Shown here one piece after another: positions 39,603 to 47,797 of a stretch of 64,000 nucleotides of DNA. Position numbers and translations under genes: made by a program. The stretch spans positions 1,426,001-1,490,000 of the forward strand of contig NZ_CP070501.1 in the NCBI RefSeq assembly GCF_018308945.1, in the 5' to 3' direction. Position 1 is the stretch's first letter. The number at the start of each line of letters is the position of its first letter. This stretch comes from Agrococcus sp. Marseille-Q4369 (lineage in GTDB: Bacteria; Actinomycetota; Actinomycetes; Actinomycetales; Microbacteriaceae). The notes under the pieces were generated by a model that ran no database searches, was not told where the DNA came from, and saw nothing but the letters and a program-made list of their open reading frames with translations.

Positions 39603-40647
39603 CGCGCGCGCCCGCCCACAGGTCGACGCCCGGCTCGTCGCGCGCGAGCTCGTCGATCGCCGCAAGCTCGTCGGCGCTGAACGAGAGGCCGCCGAGCGCC
39701 GCGATGTTCTGCTCGAGCTGCTCGAGCCGCGACGCGCCGATCGTGAGCGACGTCATGCGCTCGTCGCGCAGCGCCCACGCGAGCGCGAGCTGCGCGAGTG
39801 ACTGCCCGCGCGACTCGGCGATGCGGGCGAGTCCTCGGAGTCGCTCGGCCGCCTCGGGCGAGAGGCTCGCGTCGAGCGATCCCCGCGCGCTGCCGAGCGC
39901 TGCCCGCGACCCCTCGGGCACCCCGTCGAGGTACTTGCCGGTCAGGAGCCCCTGCGCGAGCGCGGTGAAGCCGATGACCCCGATGCCGAGCTCACCCGCG
40001 GCGTCGAGCAGCCCATCCGTCTCGATCCAGCGGTTGAGCATCGAGTACGACGGCTGGTGGATCGTGAGCGGCGTGCCGAGCGAGTCGAGGATCGCGTGCG
40101 CGCGGCGCGTCTCGTCGGCCGAGTAGCTCGAGACGCCGACGTAGAGCGCGCGGCCCGAGCGCACGATGTGGTCGAGGGCCGCCATCGTCTCTTCGAGCGG
40201 CGTCTCGGGGTCGGGCCGGTGGTGGTAGAAGATGTCGACGTAGTCGAGCCCCATGCGCTGCAGCGACTGGTCGAGGCTCGCGACGAGGTACTTGCGGCTG
40301 CCGCCGAAGCCGTAGGGTCCGGGCCACATGTCCCAGCCGGCCTTCGTCGTCACGAGGATCTCGTCGCGGTGCGCGCCGAGGTCGCTCGCGAGCACGCGGC
40401 CGAAGTTCGACTCGGCCGCGCCGTAGGGCGGGCCGTAGTTGTTGGCGAGGTCGAAGTGCGTCATGCCGCGGTCGAAGGCGCCGAGGATGAGCTCGCGCTG
40501 CCGCTCGAGCGGCACGTCGTCGCCGAAGTTGTGCCACAGGCCGAGCGTGAGCGCCGGCAGCTTGAGGCCGGAGGAGCCGGCGCGGCGGTACTGCATCGCG
40601 CCGGGTCGGTCGATGTCGTAGCGGGTGGGGTCGGGCTGCCAGCTCAT
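39589..40647 (-). CDS. aldo/keto reductase, YghZ/Gpr-like (352 aa)
   Basis: An NADPH-dependent TIM-barrel oxidoreductase. It has the catalytic FDLANNYGPPYG (Asp, Tyr), LVTTKAG (Lys) and DIFYHHRPDPETP (His). The N-terminus MQYRRAGSSGLKLPALTLGL and the long loop around WDMWPGPYGFGGSRKYL match the L-glyceraldehyde-3-phosphate reductase (YghZ) type, which also handles methylglyoxal and other small aldehydes. ATG at 40647 overlaps the stop of the ComB-like gene (ATGA). Confidence 0.92.
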   Translation of the reverse strand: MSWQPDPTRYDIDRPGAMQYRRAGSSGLKLPALTLGLWHNFGDDVPLERQRELILGAFDRGMTHFDLANNYGPPYGAAESNFGRVLASDLGAHRDEILVTTKAGWDMWPGPYGFGGSRKYLVASLDQSLQRMGLDYVDIFYHHRPDPETPLEETMAALDHIVRSGRALYVGVSSYSADETRRAHAILDSLGTPLTIHQPSYSMLNRWIETDGLLDAAGELGIGVIGFTALAQGLLTGKYLDGVPEGSRAALGSARGSLDASLSPEAAERLRGLARIAESRGQSLAQLALAWALRDERMTSLTIGASRLEQLEQNIAALGGLSFSADELAAIDELARDEPGVDLWAGARDSRD

Positions 40648-41102
40648 CGTGCGGCTCCTCCGTGTTCGGCACGCGCGGCGGACTCGGCGGCGAAGAGCGA
40701 CTGCGTCGCGCCGCGGAGCCCAACGGCGGCCGCGCACGCCGCTGCGCACGCGGGGCTGTGGAAGTCGATGCCGAGCTCGGCGAGCGCGTCGACGACGCGG
40801 CCAGCGACGAGCAGGTCGGCGGCGTTCGGGCGCAGGCTGCCGTCGCCCCAGCGATCCCCCGCCGCGACGATCGCGATCGAGGCGCGCTCGCCGAGCCGCA
40901 CCTGCTCGTCGAGCGCCGCTTGGGCGATGTCGGATGCGTTCGCGAGCGTCGCGTCGAGCACGAGCGTCGTGCGGGGCGCACGATCCTGCAGCTCGGCCGA
41001 CTCGGGGCCCCGGTCGGCGTCCGCGATCACGATGACGTCGGCCGCGGCCGCGTCGATCCCGGCGGGACCCCACTCGAGGGTCACCTGGTGCTGCGCGCTC
41101 AT
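40644..41102 (-). CDS. ComB-like 2-phosphosulfolactate phosphatase-family protein (152 aa)
   Basis: A short protein with VIVIADADRG, TTLVLDATLANASDIAQA and the clear motif IAIVAAGDRWGDGSLRPNAAD, as in the ComB (2-phosphosulfolactate phosphatase) family. At 152 residues it is much shorter than archaeal ComB (over 200), so it is probably a family relative with another substrate; no other coenzyme M or sulfolactate genes are near. It is coupled to the aldo-keto reductase by a four-base overlap. Confidence 0.75.
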   Translation of the reverse strand: MSAQHQVTLEWGPAGIDAAAADVIVIADADRGPESAELQDRAPRTTLVLDATLANASDIAQAALDEQVRLGERASIAIVAAGDRWGDGSLRPNAADLLVAGRVVDALAELGIDFHSPACAAACAAAVGLRGATQSLFAAESAARAEHGGAAR

Positions 41103-41147
41103 GCGCCCAGCCTACGGAGCGCGACCCTGCGCATCCGCCCTACTCAT

Positions 41148-41210
41148 CCGCCCTGCGTCGTCCCGAGTCCGCCCTGCGTCGTTCCGAGTCAGCGCAGCGC
41201 CGTCGCGAGT
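41148..41210. repeat. three 21-bp tandem units abutting the NUDIX gene stop
   Basis: Units start at 41148, 41169 and 41190. The first two differ by one base (CCGCCCTGCGTCG then CCGAGT); the third is diverged but keeps the CGAGT end, and CAGCGCAGCGC recurs again right after it. The array runs up to the stop codon of the NUDIX-family gene. The rest of 41103-41147 holds nothing I can name. Confidence 0.7.
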
Positions 41211-41758
41211 CAGCGCAGCGCGCCGCAGTGCGCGAGCGCCGCGCGCACGAGGCTGCCGCGGCCGCCCTCCATCTCGCTCGTGACGAGCTCGGACGCGGCG
41301 GCCTCGGGGCTGAGCCACGTGAGCTCGAGCGCGTCCTGCCGCGGGTCGCACGTGCCGGTGACGGGCACGATGTAGCAGAGCGACACCGCGTGCTGGCGCT
41401 CGTCCGAGAAGATGCCGTCGCCCGGGAGCGGGAAGTACTCGGCGATGTGGAAGGGCACGGGGCTCGCGGGCAGCTGCGGGAACGCCATCGGCCCGAGGTC
41501 CTTCTCGAGGTGCCGGTAGAGCGCGTCGCGCACGCGCTCGCCGCGCAGCACGCGGCCCGAGACGACCGTGCGGGTCATGACGGCCTGCTCGTTCATGCGC
41601 AGCAGCAGCCCGACCTCCGTCACCTGCCCCATGCCGTCGAGCCGCACGGGGATCGCCTCGACGTAGAGGATCGGCAAGCGCTCGCGAGCGTGCTGCAGCT
41701 CCTCGTCGCTGAGCCATCCGGGGTTGGGGTCGGGAGTGCGCACGGCCATGCGCTCCAT
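41210..41758 (-). CDS. NUDIX-fold family protein, DUF4916 type (182 aa)
   Basis: The protein reads MAVRTPDPNPGWLSDEEL near the start, then RLPILYVEAIPVRLDGMG, GRVLRGERVRDALYRHLEKD and FHIAEYFPLPGDG, matching the actinobacterial NUDIX-like DUF4916 family. The classical NUDIX box (GX5EX7REUXEEXGU) is incomplete, with one run RGERVRDALYRHLEKDLG, so hydrolase activity is uncertain. Start is either of two Met codons (41758 or 41749). A tandem repeat array follows the stop. Confidence 0.85.
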   Translation of the reverse strand: MERMAVRTPDPNPGWLSDEELQHARERLPILYVEAIPVRLDGMGQVTEVGLLLRMNEQAVMTRTVVSGRVLRGERVRDALYRHLEKDLGPMAFPQLPASPVPFHIAEYFPLPGDGIFSDERQHAVSLCYIVPVTGTCDPRQDALELTWLSPEAAASELVTSEMEGGRGSLVRAALAHCGALR

Positions 41759-41809
41759 TGTGCCTCGGCCGACCTCCAGCCGCTCGGAGAGGGGCGGATG
41801 CGTCGGCGG

Positions 41810-43036
41810 CTACGGGCGCAGGCGCCGGCCCGAGCGGTCGGCCCAGCGCGCGAGCGCGAACCAGGCGGCGACGACGACGAGCGCGAGCACGACCGAGGGG
41901 ATGTCGCCGAGCCGCGCGAACGCGCCGACCGGATCGGGGTCCGGCAGGGCCTCGAGCAGCGTGCGCAGCGCGAGCGTCGTCGCGACCGCGAGCAGGCTGA
42001 CGCGGCCGACGGCCGCGAAGGGCTCCGCGAGGGCACCGAGCGTCGAGGTGCCGCCGCGCAGGTCGGTGTCGATGACCGGATGCGCGACCGTCGCGAGCAC
42101 GGCGGCGAGCGTCGCGACGCCCAACGTGAGCGGCGGCGTCCAGACCGCGACGGCCGGCTCGAGCGCCTGCTGCCCCCACATCGTGGGCGTGAAGTAGGCG
42201 ATGACGCCGAGCACCGCGAAGAGCGTCGCGGCGAGCAGCCCGAAGCCGATCACGCGCGGCCGCTGGCGGCCCGTGATGCTGCGCGCGCGGAGGAAGCCGT
42301 GCACGAGCGCGGCGCCGGCCGCGGCTGGCACCGCGAGGCCGAGGCCCGCGACGACCGTCGTGACCGCTTGCACGACGAGCGGATCGGCCGACACGCCCGC
42401 GGCATCCGCGACGCCCCCCACGACGAGCGTCGCGGGGCTGCAGACGTCGCTGAGCGCACCGCACGTGCCGCTCGCGAGCCACAGCGCGCCCGAGCCGATG
42501 AGCGCGACGATCGCGAGCGCCGCGACCCACCCCGACCAGCTGCGCGCGAGCAGCCCGAGGAAGCCGAGCGCCGCGATCGCGATCGCGAGCTGCACGAGCG
42601 GGCCGGCCACGGGCATCCGCTCGAGTCCGCCGAAGGTGCCGGCGCCCGGGTCGAACGGCACCCCCGCGGCGGCGCCGGCGATGAGCGCCGCGAGCGCCGA
42701 GAGCAGCAGGCCGAGGCCGAGCAGCAGCAGCGATCGCAGCGCGACCCGGCCGCCGGACGTCCAGTCGCGGTGCTGCGCCATCGCGAACGCGCAGCCCGCG
42801 ATGAGTGCGAACGTCGGCATCGCGAGCGCGTCGATGCCGATCGCGCCCCACGGCTCCGACGCGGGCACCGGGCGGCGGGGCGCCGCGAGCCACGCGACGG
42901 TCGCGAGCACGAGGAGGCCGCGGGCGGCGTCGAGCGAGACGACGCGGCCGATCCGCTTGCCGCGCGCCGGCCGCCGGGCAGGGCCGCGTCCGCCGGCCGC
43001 GGGCATGACGCGCGTGGTCGCCGATGTGCTCGTCAC
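41810..43036 (-). CDS. multi-pass membrane protein, acyltransferase-like (408 aa)
   Basis: A GTG start at 43036 has GGAGG seven bases upstream. After a basic tail the protein reads GRVVSLDAARGLLVLATVAW, the opening signature of the heparan-alpha-glucosaminide acetyltransferase-like/DUF1624 and DUF418 families (RxxSLDxxRG), and then has about ten membrane helices. Members move acyl groups across the membrane to sugars or wall polymers; the substrate here is unknown. It is divergent from the esterase gene at 43107 with 70 bases between. Confidence 0.85.
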   Translation of the reverse strand: MTSTSATTRVMPAAGGRGPARRPARGKRIGRVVSLDAARGLLVLATVAWLAAPRRPVPASEPWGAIGIDALAMPTFALIAGCAFAMAQHRDWTSGGRVALRSLLLLGLGLLLSALAALIAGAAAGVPFDPGAGTFGGLERMPVAGPLVQLAIAIAALGFLGLLARSWSGWVAALAIVALIGSGALWLASGTCGALSDVCSPATLVVGGVADAAGVSADPLVVQAVTTVVAGLGLAVPAAAGAALVHGFLRARSITGRQRPRVIGFGLLAATLFAVLGVIAYFTPTMWGQQALEPAVAVWTPPLTLGVATLAAVLATVAHPVIDTDLRGGTSTLGALAEPFAAVGRVSLLAVATTLALRTLLEALPDPDPVGAFARLGDIPSVVLALVVVAAWFALARWADRSGRRLRP

Positions 43037-43106
43037 GGGTGCGCCTCCATGCTTCGAGGCTACTGTCGAGGGGAGCGGCGCGGCGGGCGCCCGAGAGGAG
43101 CGCGAG

Positions 43107-43721
43107 ATGCAGCAGATCGACGCGGATGCGGTGCAGTGGCGGGACGGCACCGGTGACGAGCTGCTCGTGGTCATGCACGGCATCGGCTCGCACGAGGGCG
43201 ACCTGTTCGGGCTCGCTCCGCACCTGCCGGCCGAGCTGACGATCGCATCGCTGCGCGCGCCGATCCCCTACGGCGGCGGCTTCGCGTGGTTCGACTTCTC
43301 GCCGATCGACAGCGACGACGACTCCCTCATCAACGCGACCGCCGAGGGCGTGCTCGCGTGGCTCGACGGGCTCGAGCGGCGCTACTCGCGCGTGCACCTG
43401 CTGGGCTTCTCGCAAGGCGGCGCGATGGCGGTGCAGCTCGCGCGGCTCGCGCCGGAGCGGTTCGCGTCGATCGCCCACCTGTCGTCGTTCGTGCACGCGG
43501 GCGAGCTGCCCGGTGACACCGAGCTCGCCGCCCGCGAGCCGCGGCTGCCGCTGCTCGCGACGATCGGCGAGCTCGACGACGTCATCCACAAGGACAAGAT
43601 CGTCCGCTCGGCGCCGTGGCTCGACGCGCACTTCGACGTCGACCGGCGCACCTACCGGCGCGCGCACACGATCGTGGGCGAGGAGCTCGCCGACGTCGTC
43701 GGCTTCCTGCAGCGGGTCTGA
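43107..43721 (+). CDS. alpha/beta hydrolase, carboxylesterase/phospholipase type (204 aa)
   Basis: A serine hydrolase: nucleophile in GFSQGGAM, catalytic Asp in GELDDVI and His in RRAHTIVGEE, with oxyanion-loop LVVMHGIGSHEGD. The size fits the small YpfH/carboxylesterase-2 group. The ATG at 43107 has GAGAGGAG upstream. Cytosolic, with no signal peptide. Substrate not predictable. Confidence 0.9.
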   Translation: MQQIDADAVQWRDGTGDELLVVMHGIGSHEGDLFGLAPHLPAELTIASLRAPIPYGGGFAWFDFSPIDSDDDSLINATAEGVLAWLDGLERRYSRVHLLGFSQGGAMAVQLARLAPERFASIAHLSSFVHAGELPGDTELAAREPRLPLLATIGELDDVIHKDKIVRSAPWLDAHFDVDRRTYRRAHTIVGEELADVVGFLQRV

Positions 43722-43773
43722 GCGCGCCGATCGAGCGTCCCGGCGCACGGGCGGCGGACGGCAGGATGGAGCC

Positions 43774-44460
43774 ATGGAACGGTTCCGGCTGGGCGGCGTG
43801 CCGGGCGTGACGCCGGCGAAGTGGATGCGGGTGTGGGCCGAGCGCGTGCCCGACGTGCCGATCGAGCTCGTCGCGCTCGACGAGGCCGACGCGGTGCCCG
43901 CGCTGCGCGACGGCCGTGCCGACGCCGTCCTCGCGCGCCTGCCGATCGAGACGGAGGGCATGCACCGCGTGCCGCTCTACGACGAGCTCGCCGTCGTCGT
44001 CGCCCCCGTCGGCCATCCGATCGTCGCGTTCGAGACCGTGACGCTCGCCGACCTCGAGGGCGAGCAGCTGCTCGAGTCGGGCGACCTCTCCCCTGCGCAG
44101 CTGCTCGAGGTCGTCGCCTCGGGCGCGGGGCTCGCAATCGTGCCGATGTCGGTCGCGCGAGCGGTCGGCGGCCCGAACACCCGCCATCGGGTGGTGACGG
44201 ATGCGCCCACCACGACGATCGCGCTCGTCTGGCCCGAGCGCGCGGACTCCGCGCTGCACCAGGAGCTCATCGGCATCGCGAAGGGCCGCCGCGCGGGTTC
44301 CTCGCGCGGCCGGGAGCGCGAGCACCGCGTCGAGCCCGGCAACGCCGCGACCGGCGCGAAGCCCCGCCCCTCGAAGCCGAAGCCATCGCCGGCCCAGCGC
44401 CCCCGCAAGCGCGGCGGCCACGGCCGCGGCGGCCGCCCGGGTCCCGGCGGCCGCCGCTGA
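43774..44460 (+). CDS. LysR-type effector-domain protein without DNA-binding domain (228 aa)
   Basis: Residues 1-170 match the substrate-binding half of LysR regulators (FRLGGVPGVTPAKWMRVW, ADAVLARLP, LYDELAVVVAPVGHPI, SGAGLAIVPMSVARAV), but the N-terminal helix-turn-helix is absent. Residues 175-228 are a basic, disordered Lys/Arg/Gly/Pro tail (KPKPSPAQRPRKRGGHGRGG) that may bind nucleic acid. Stand-alone proteins of this type are common in Microbacteriaceae. It may sense a small ligand, or replace the HTH by the basic tail. The ATG at 43774 is chosen by an AGGATGGAG site. Confidence 0.82.
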   Translation: MERFRLGGVPGVTPAKWMRVWAERVPDVPIELVALDEADAVPALRDGRADAVLARLPIETEGMHRVPLYDELAVVVAPVGHPIVAFETVTLADLEGEQLLESGDLSPAQLLEVVASGAGLAIVPMSVARAVGGPNTRHRVVTDAPTTTIALVWPERADSALHQELIGIAKGRRAGSSRGREREHRVEPGNAATGAKPRPSKPKPSPAQRPRKRGGHGRGGRPGPGGRR

Positions 44461-44500
44461 CCCGAACCGCGCGACGCCCGCCCCCGCCCGCCCGCCCGGC

Positions 44501-44520
44501 GCAGAGTGCCGGCACTCTGC
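44501..44520. repeat. perfect 20-bp palindrome, first of a pair
   Basis: GCAGAGTGCCGGCACTCTGC is an exact 20-base palindrome in the gap between the LysR-like gene and tRNA-Ser. A second, nearly identical copy lies exactly 40 bases downstream. Confidence 0.8.
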
Positions 44521-44540
44521 GCGCTGAGCGCCGCAGAACA

Positions 44541-44560
44541 GCAGAGTGGCGGCACTCTGC
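44541..44560. repeat. 20-bp palindrome, second copy, one mismatch
   Basis: GCAGAGTGGCGGCACTCTGC differs from the first copy by one base. Fixed 40-bp spacing puts both on the same face of the helix. It may be an operator pair, a REP-like element, or part of the end of the LysR-like transcript. Confidence 0.75.
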
Positions 44561-44584
44561 CGGCACCCGGCGCGGGAACGGCGA

Positions 44585-44615
44585 AGGCCCCGCGCTCTCG
44601 CCGAGCGCGGGGCCT
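44585..44615 (-). terminator. terminator of tRNA-Ser
   Basis: Twelve-base perfect stem AGGCCCCGCGCT/AGCGCGGGGCCT with a seven-base loop, six bases downstream of the tRNA 3' end on the same strand. Confidence 0.75.
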
Positions 44616-44620
44616 CCCGC

Positions 44621-44711
44621 TGGCGGTGACGGTGGGATTTGAACCCACGGTGGAGGGTTACTCCACACGACTTTTCGAGAGTCGCACCTTCGGCCGCTCG
44701 GACACGTCACC
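44621..44711 (-). tRNA. tRNA-Ser, anticodon CGA
   Basis: The minus strand folds as a class II tRNA of 91 bases with encoded CCA: acceptor arms GGTGACG/CGTCACC and discriminator G, anticodon stem-loop CGACT-CTCGAAA-AGTCG giving anticodon CGA (reads UCG), a long variable arm (GTGGAGTAACCCTCCAC) and the T-loop GTTCAAATC. The long variable arm confirms serine. Confidence 0.95.
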
Positions 44712-44719
44712 AAGGGAAT

Positions 44720-44749
44720 ATCGTACACAGCCTCGGACCCGCTCGCGAA
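44720..44749 (-). promoter_or_regulatory. probable tRNA-Ser promoter
   Basis: Minus-strand reading: TTCGCG (44744-44749), an 18-base spacer and TACGAT (44720-44725), eight bases before the mature tRNA 5' end. The -10 box is good and the -35 weak. Confidence 0.45.
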
Positions 44750-44762
44750 CCGGCGCCTGCCG

Positions 44763-45275
44763 TCAGGGCAGCAGCGCCTTCACGCGGCGCACCTCGTGCA
44801 GCCCCTCCTCGACCTTCTCCCCGCCGTCGAGGTGCCAGCCGCGCGCGTCGTAGAACGCGGCGGCCCGCTCGTTGCCCGCGAGCATCCACAAGTAGGCCCT
44901 GCGGTGCCCATCGGCGATGAGCCGCCGCTCGACCTCCGCGAGCAGCGCCTTGCCGACACCCCGCGACCAGCGCTCGGTGTGCGCGTAGATCGCGTAGAGC
45001 TCGCCCGTGACGCCGTCGAGCACCTCGCGAGCCCGGCCGGCGCTCGCCCACCCGACCACCTCGCCGTCGGCCACCGCGACGAGGTCGTGGCTGCCCGCAT
45101 CCGCGTGGTGCTCATCCCACCGCTCGACGCGGTGCGCCGTCTCGCGCTGCACGTCGAGGCGATCGAGCACCTCCTTCGGCACGAGCCCCGAGTAGGCGGC
45201 CCGCCAGGTCTCGATGCGCACGCACGCGATGCCTGCGGCGTCGGCGACCGTGGCGTCGCGGACGTGCGCGGTCAT
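44763..45275 (-). CDS. GNAT-family N-acetyltransferase (170 aa)
   Basis: It begins VRDATVADAAGIACVRIETW and has the acetyl-CoA motif A pattern LYAIYAHTERWSRGVGKALL followed by AYLWMLAGNERAAAFYDARG, typical of GNAT acetyltransferases of the PhnO/RimI-like group. The substrate is unknown. The ATG at 45275 overlaps the VOC gene stop (ATGA), so the two are coupled; this gene ends about 50 bases before the tRNA-Ser 5' end. Confidence 0.92.
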   Translation of the reverse strand: MTAHVRDATVADAAGIACVRIETWRAAYSGLVPKEVLDRLDVQRETAHRVERWDEHHADAGSHDLVAVADGEVVGWASAGRAREVLDGVTGELYAIYAHTERWSRGVGKALLAEVERRLIADGHRRAYLWMLAGNERAAAFYDARGWHLDGGEKVEEGLHEVRRVKALLP

Positions 45276-45640
45276 GCGGCCTCCTCCGGTGCGGCGTCGA
45301 TGACGCAGAAGCGGTTGCCCTCGGGGTCCTCCATGATCACGTAGTCGGCGTCGGGCGGTCGCTTCGACCACTCGACGCGACGGGCGCCGAGCGCCTCGAG
45401 CCGCTCGACCTCGGCCCGCTGGTCGTCGGCATACAGGTCGAGGTGGATGCGCGGGGGCAGGATGCGCTCGCTCGGCACGGCGTCGAGGGAGACGTTGGGC
45501 CCGGCTCCCGCTCGCGGCCGCAGCAGCACGAAGTCTGTCTCGATCGGCTCGCGCGGCTCGTAGTCGAGCGCCGCGGCCCAGAAGCGCAGCTGGCGCTCCA
45601 GGTCGCTGCACCGGATCACGATCGAGCCGACGGTCAGCAT
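45272..45640 (-). CDS. VOC-superfamily (glyoxalase/bleomycin-resistance fold) protein (122 aa)
   Basis: Two beta-alpha-beta-beta-beta modules: SIVIRCSDLERQLRFWAAAL and then IHLDLYADDQRAEVERLEAL, ending YVIMEDPEGNRFCVIDA, the usual end of single-domain VOC proteins. The metal ligands of true glyoxalase I cannot all be matched, so the activity is open. It starts at ATG 45640, divergent from radA with about 100 bases between, and is coupled to the GNAT gene. Confidence 0.9.
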   Translation of the reverse strand: MLTVGSIVIRCSDLERQLRFWAAALDYEPREPIETDFVLLRPRAGAGPNVSLDAVPSERILPPRIHLDLYADDQRAEVERLEALGARRVEWSKRPPDADYVIMEDPEGNRFCVIDAAPEEAA

Positions 45641-45743
45641 GTCCGCGAGCGTAGTGGGTGAAGGGGGCTCATGACCCGCGATCGTGCACACTCGCGCTCG
45701 CGTCGTCGACGGCATGTCGGCGGCGGCCGATAGCGTCGATCGC

Positions 45744-47102
45744 ATGGCCAAGTCCCCCGCGTTCCGCTGCTCCGAGTGCGGGTGGACGACCCTCAAGTGG
45801 GTCGGGCGCTGCGGGGAGTGCCAGCAGTGGGGCACCGTCGAGGAGGTCGGCATGCCCGCGAAGGGCGTCGCCGCGGCCTCGGTGCCCGCGTCTCGCGCGG
45901 CCCGGCCGATCACCGCGCTCGAGACGGCGGAGGCGCCGCGCTGGCCGACGGGCATCGCCGAGTTCGACCGCGTGCTCGGCGGCGGCATCGTGCCGGGCGC
46001 GGTCGTGCTGTGCTCGGGCGAGCCGGGCGTCGGCAAGTCGACGCTGCTGCTCGCGGTCGCCGCGCGCGCTGCCTCGAGCGGCCGCCGCGTGCTCTACGTC
46101 TCGGGCGAGGAGTCGATCGCGCAAGTGCGGCTGCGCGCCGAGCGCACGGGCGCGCTCGAGCCGCAGCTGTACCTCGCGAGTGAGACCGACCTCGCGACGA
46201 TCCTCGGCCAGGTGCGCGACACCGCGCCGGAGCTCGTGATCGTCGACTCCGTGCAGACGGTCGCGAACGCCGCGAACGAGTCGCTCGCGGGCGGGCCGAG
46301 CCAGGTGCGCGACGTCGCCGCCGCGCTCACGAGGGCCGCGAAGGATGCGGGCGTGCCGCTCCTGCTCGTCGGCCACGTCACGAAGGACGGCTCGGTCGCC
46401 GGTCCCCGCGTGCTCGAGCACCTCGTCGACGTCGTCGCGCACTTCGACGGCGATCGGCAGACGGCGCTGCGCTTCGTGCGCACCTCGAAGAACCGCTTCG
46501 GGCCGACCGATGAGGTCGGCTGCTTCGAGATGACGGGCGACGGCATCCTCGAGGTGCCCGACCCCTCCGGCCTCTTCCTCTCGCGCTCCGCGACGCCGCT
46601 CGCCGGCACGTGCGTGACGATCGCGCTCGAGGGCCGCCGCGCGCTCCCGGTCGAGATGCAGGCCCTCGTCGTGCCCGCGTCGACCGCTCAGCCGCGCAGG
46701 GTCGTGAACGGCGTCGACTCCTCGCGCGTCGCGATGGTCATCGCGGTGCTCGAGCGGCACGCCGGCATCGCGCTCGGCAACCAGGACGTCTACGTCTCGA
46801 CCGTCGGCGGCATCCGCGTCACCGAGCCGGGCGCCGACCTCGCGATCGCGCTCGCGATCGCGAGCGCCTTCCGCAACACCGCGCTGCCCCGTGAGCTCGC
46901 CGCGGTCGGCGAGATCTCGCTCGCGGGCGAGATCCGCGCCGCCTCGGCGGCGAAGCGGCGAGCGGCCGAGGCGCGCAGGCTCGGCTACGCGCGAGTCGTC
47001 GACGAGGGCGTCGCGCTCGTGCGAAGCGCCGTCGCCGAGACGCTCGCGGCAGGCCGCCGCCAGCGGCAGCACGACCCGCTCGAAGCCGTCCCCGGCTTCT
47101 GA
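45744..47102 (+). CDS. radA: DNA repair protein RadA
   Basis: The N-terminal zinc finger CSECGWTTLKWVGRCGEC is followed by a RecA-like core with Walker A GEPGVGKSTLLL, Walker B ELVIVDSVQ, the RadA signature KNRFG, and a C-terminal Lon-protease-like domain (GNQDVYVSTVGGIRVTEPGA). At 452 residues it is full length. The start is ATG 45744 (MAKSPAFRCSEC); the upstream Met codons in frame would add an unrelated tail. RadA is a hexameric helicase for branch migration in recombination. Confidence 0.97.
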   Translation: MAKSPAFRCSECGWTTLKWVGRCGECQQWGTVEEVGMPAKGVAAASVPASRAARPITALETAEAPRWPTGIAEFDRVLGGGIVPGAVVLCSGEPGVGKSTLLLAVAARAASSGRRVLYVSGEESIAQVRLRAERTGALEPQLYLASETDLATILGQVRDTAPELVIVDSVQTVANAANESLAGGPSQVRDVAAALTRAAKDAGVPLLLVGHVTKDGSVAGPRVLEHLVDVVAHFDGDRQTALRFVRTSKNRFGPTDEVGCFEMTGDGILEVPDPSGLFLSRSATPLAGTCVTIALEGRRALPVEMQALVVPASTAQPRRVVNGVDSSRVAMVIAVLERHAGIALGNQDVYVSTVGGIRVTEPGADLAIALAIASAFRNTALPRELAAVGEISLAGEIRAASAAKRRAAEARRLGYARVVDEGVALVRSAVAETLAAGRRQRQHDPLEAVPGF

Positions 47103-47112
47103 GCCGCCGGCC

Positions 47113-47769
47113 TCACTCGAGGATGAACTGCCGGCTCTCGGCGCTCGCGTAGTCGCCGACCCGCACGCTGAGGTTGTAGGCGGCACCGCCCGCCGTCACC
47201 TGCGGGCGCTCGGCCGTGCACGTCTCGATCGACGACGGGGTGCGGTCCCACTCGATCGGCACGGTCGACTGCGGCGTCGCGGGCTCGAGCTGCACCATGT
47301 TGTCCTGCACGTCGGCGGCGCAGTCGGTGTAGCGGTAGACGACCTCATCGCCCGTGCGGATCTCGTACTCCTGCACGGCGGTGCCGGCGTTGAGCGAGCA
47401 CGCGCTCTCCCCGGTGTTCTCGATCGTGAACGACAGCAGCACGGGCTCGCCGGCCGCGTACGTCGAGTGATCGGTCGTCGGCGTGATGCGCACGGCCTCG
47501 GGCGCGCACGGCTCACCGGGCGCGGCGCTCGGGCTTCCGCCGATCGGGGTGAACGGCGTCGTCGGGGTCGGCGTGGGCGTCTCCGACTCGACGGGCGCGG
47601 CGCTCGCGATCTCGCTCGGCGGGGTCGCGGGCGGCGGTGCCTCGCCCGGCTCCCACGGCCGCCAGACGAGCAGCGCGGCAGCGGCGACCGCGATGACGAG
47701 CACGAGGCCGAGCAGCGTGCGACGCCGACGCACCGCGGCGCGGCGCTTGGCTGTCTTCGGCGTGCTCAC
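47113..47769 (-). CDS. membrane-anchored extracytoplasmic beta-rich protein (218 aa)
   Basis: A basic N-terminus and one helix (about residues 18-36, TLLGLVLVIAVAAAALLVW) are followed by a Thr/Pro-rich linker and a beta-sandwich-like domain with four Cys (LLSFTIENTGESACSLNAG, YTDCAADVQDN, IETCTAERP). The ENTG-x5-C pattern resembles the DUF4232 and BsuPI-type domains found in actinobacterial envelope proteins. The function is unknown. GTG start at 47769; convergent with radA, stops 10 bases apart. Confidence 0.85.
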   Translation of the reverse strand: MSTPKTAKRRAAVRRRRTLLGLVLVIAVAAAALLVWRPWEPGEAPPPATPPSEIASAAPVESETPTPTPTTPFTPIGGSPSAAPGEPCAPEAVRITPTTDHSTYAAGEPVLLSFTIENTGESACSLNAGTAVQEYEIRTGDEVVYRYTDCAADVQDNMVQLEPATPQSTVPIEWDRTPSSIETCTAERPQVTAGGAAYNLSVRVGDYASAESRQFILE

Positions 47770-47797
47770 CGATCCAGGGTAGGCGTCGGACGCGGGC

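Noticed and set aside
44585-44615. The hairpin behind tRNA-Ser as part of the paired palindromes
   Set aside because: Its sequence is unrelated to the GCAGAGTG palindromes and its position fits a terminator of the tRNA.
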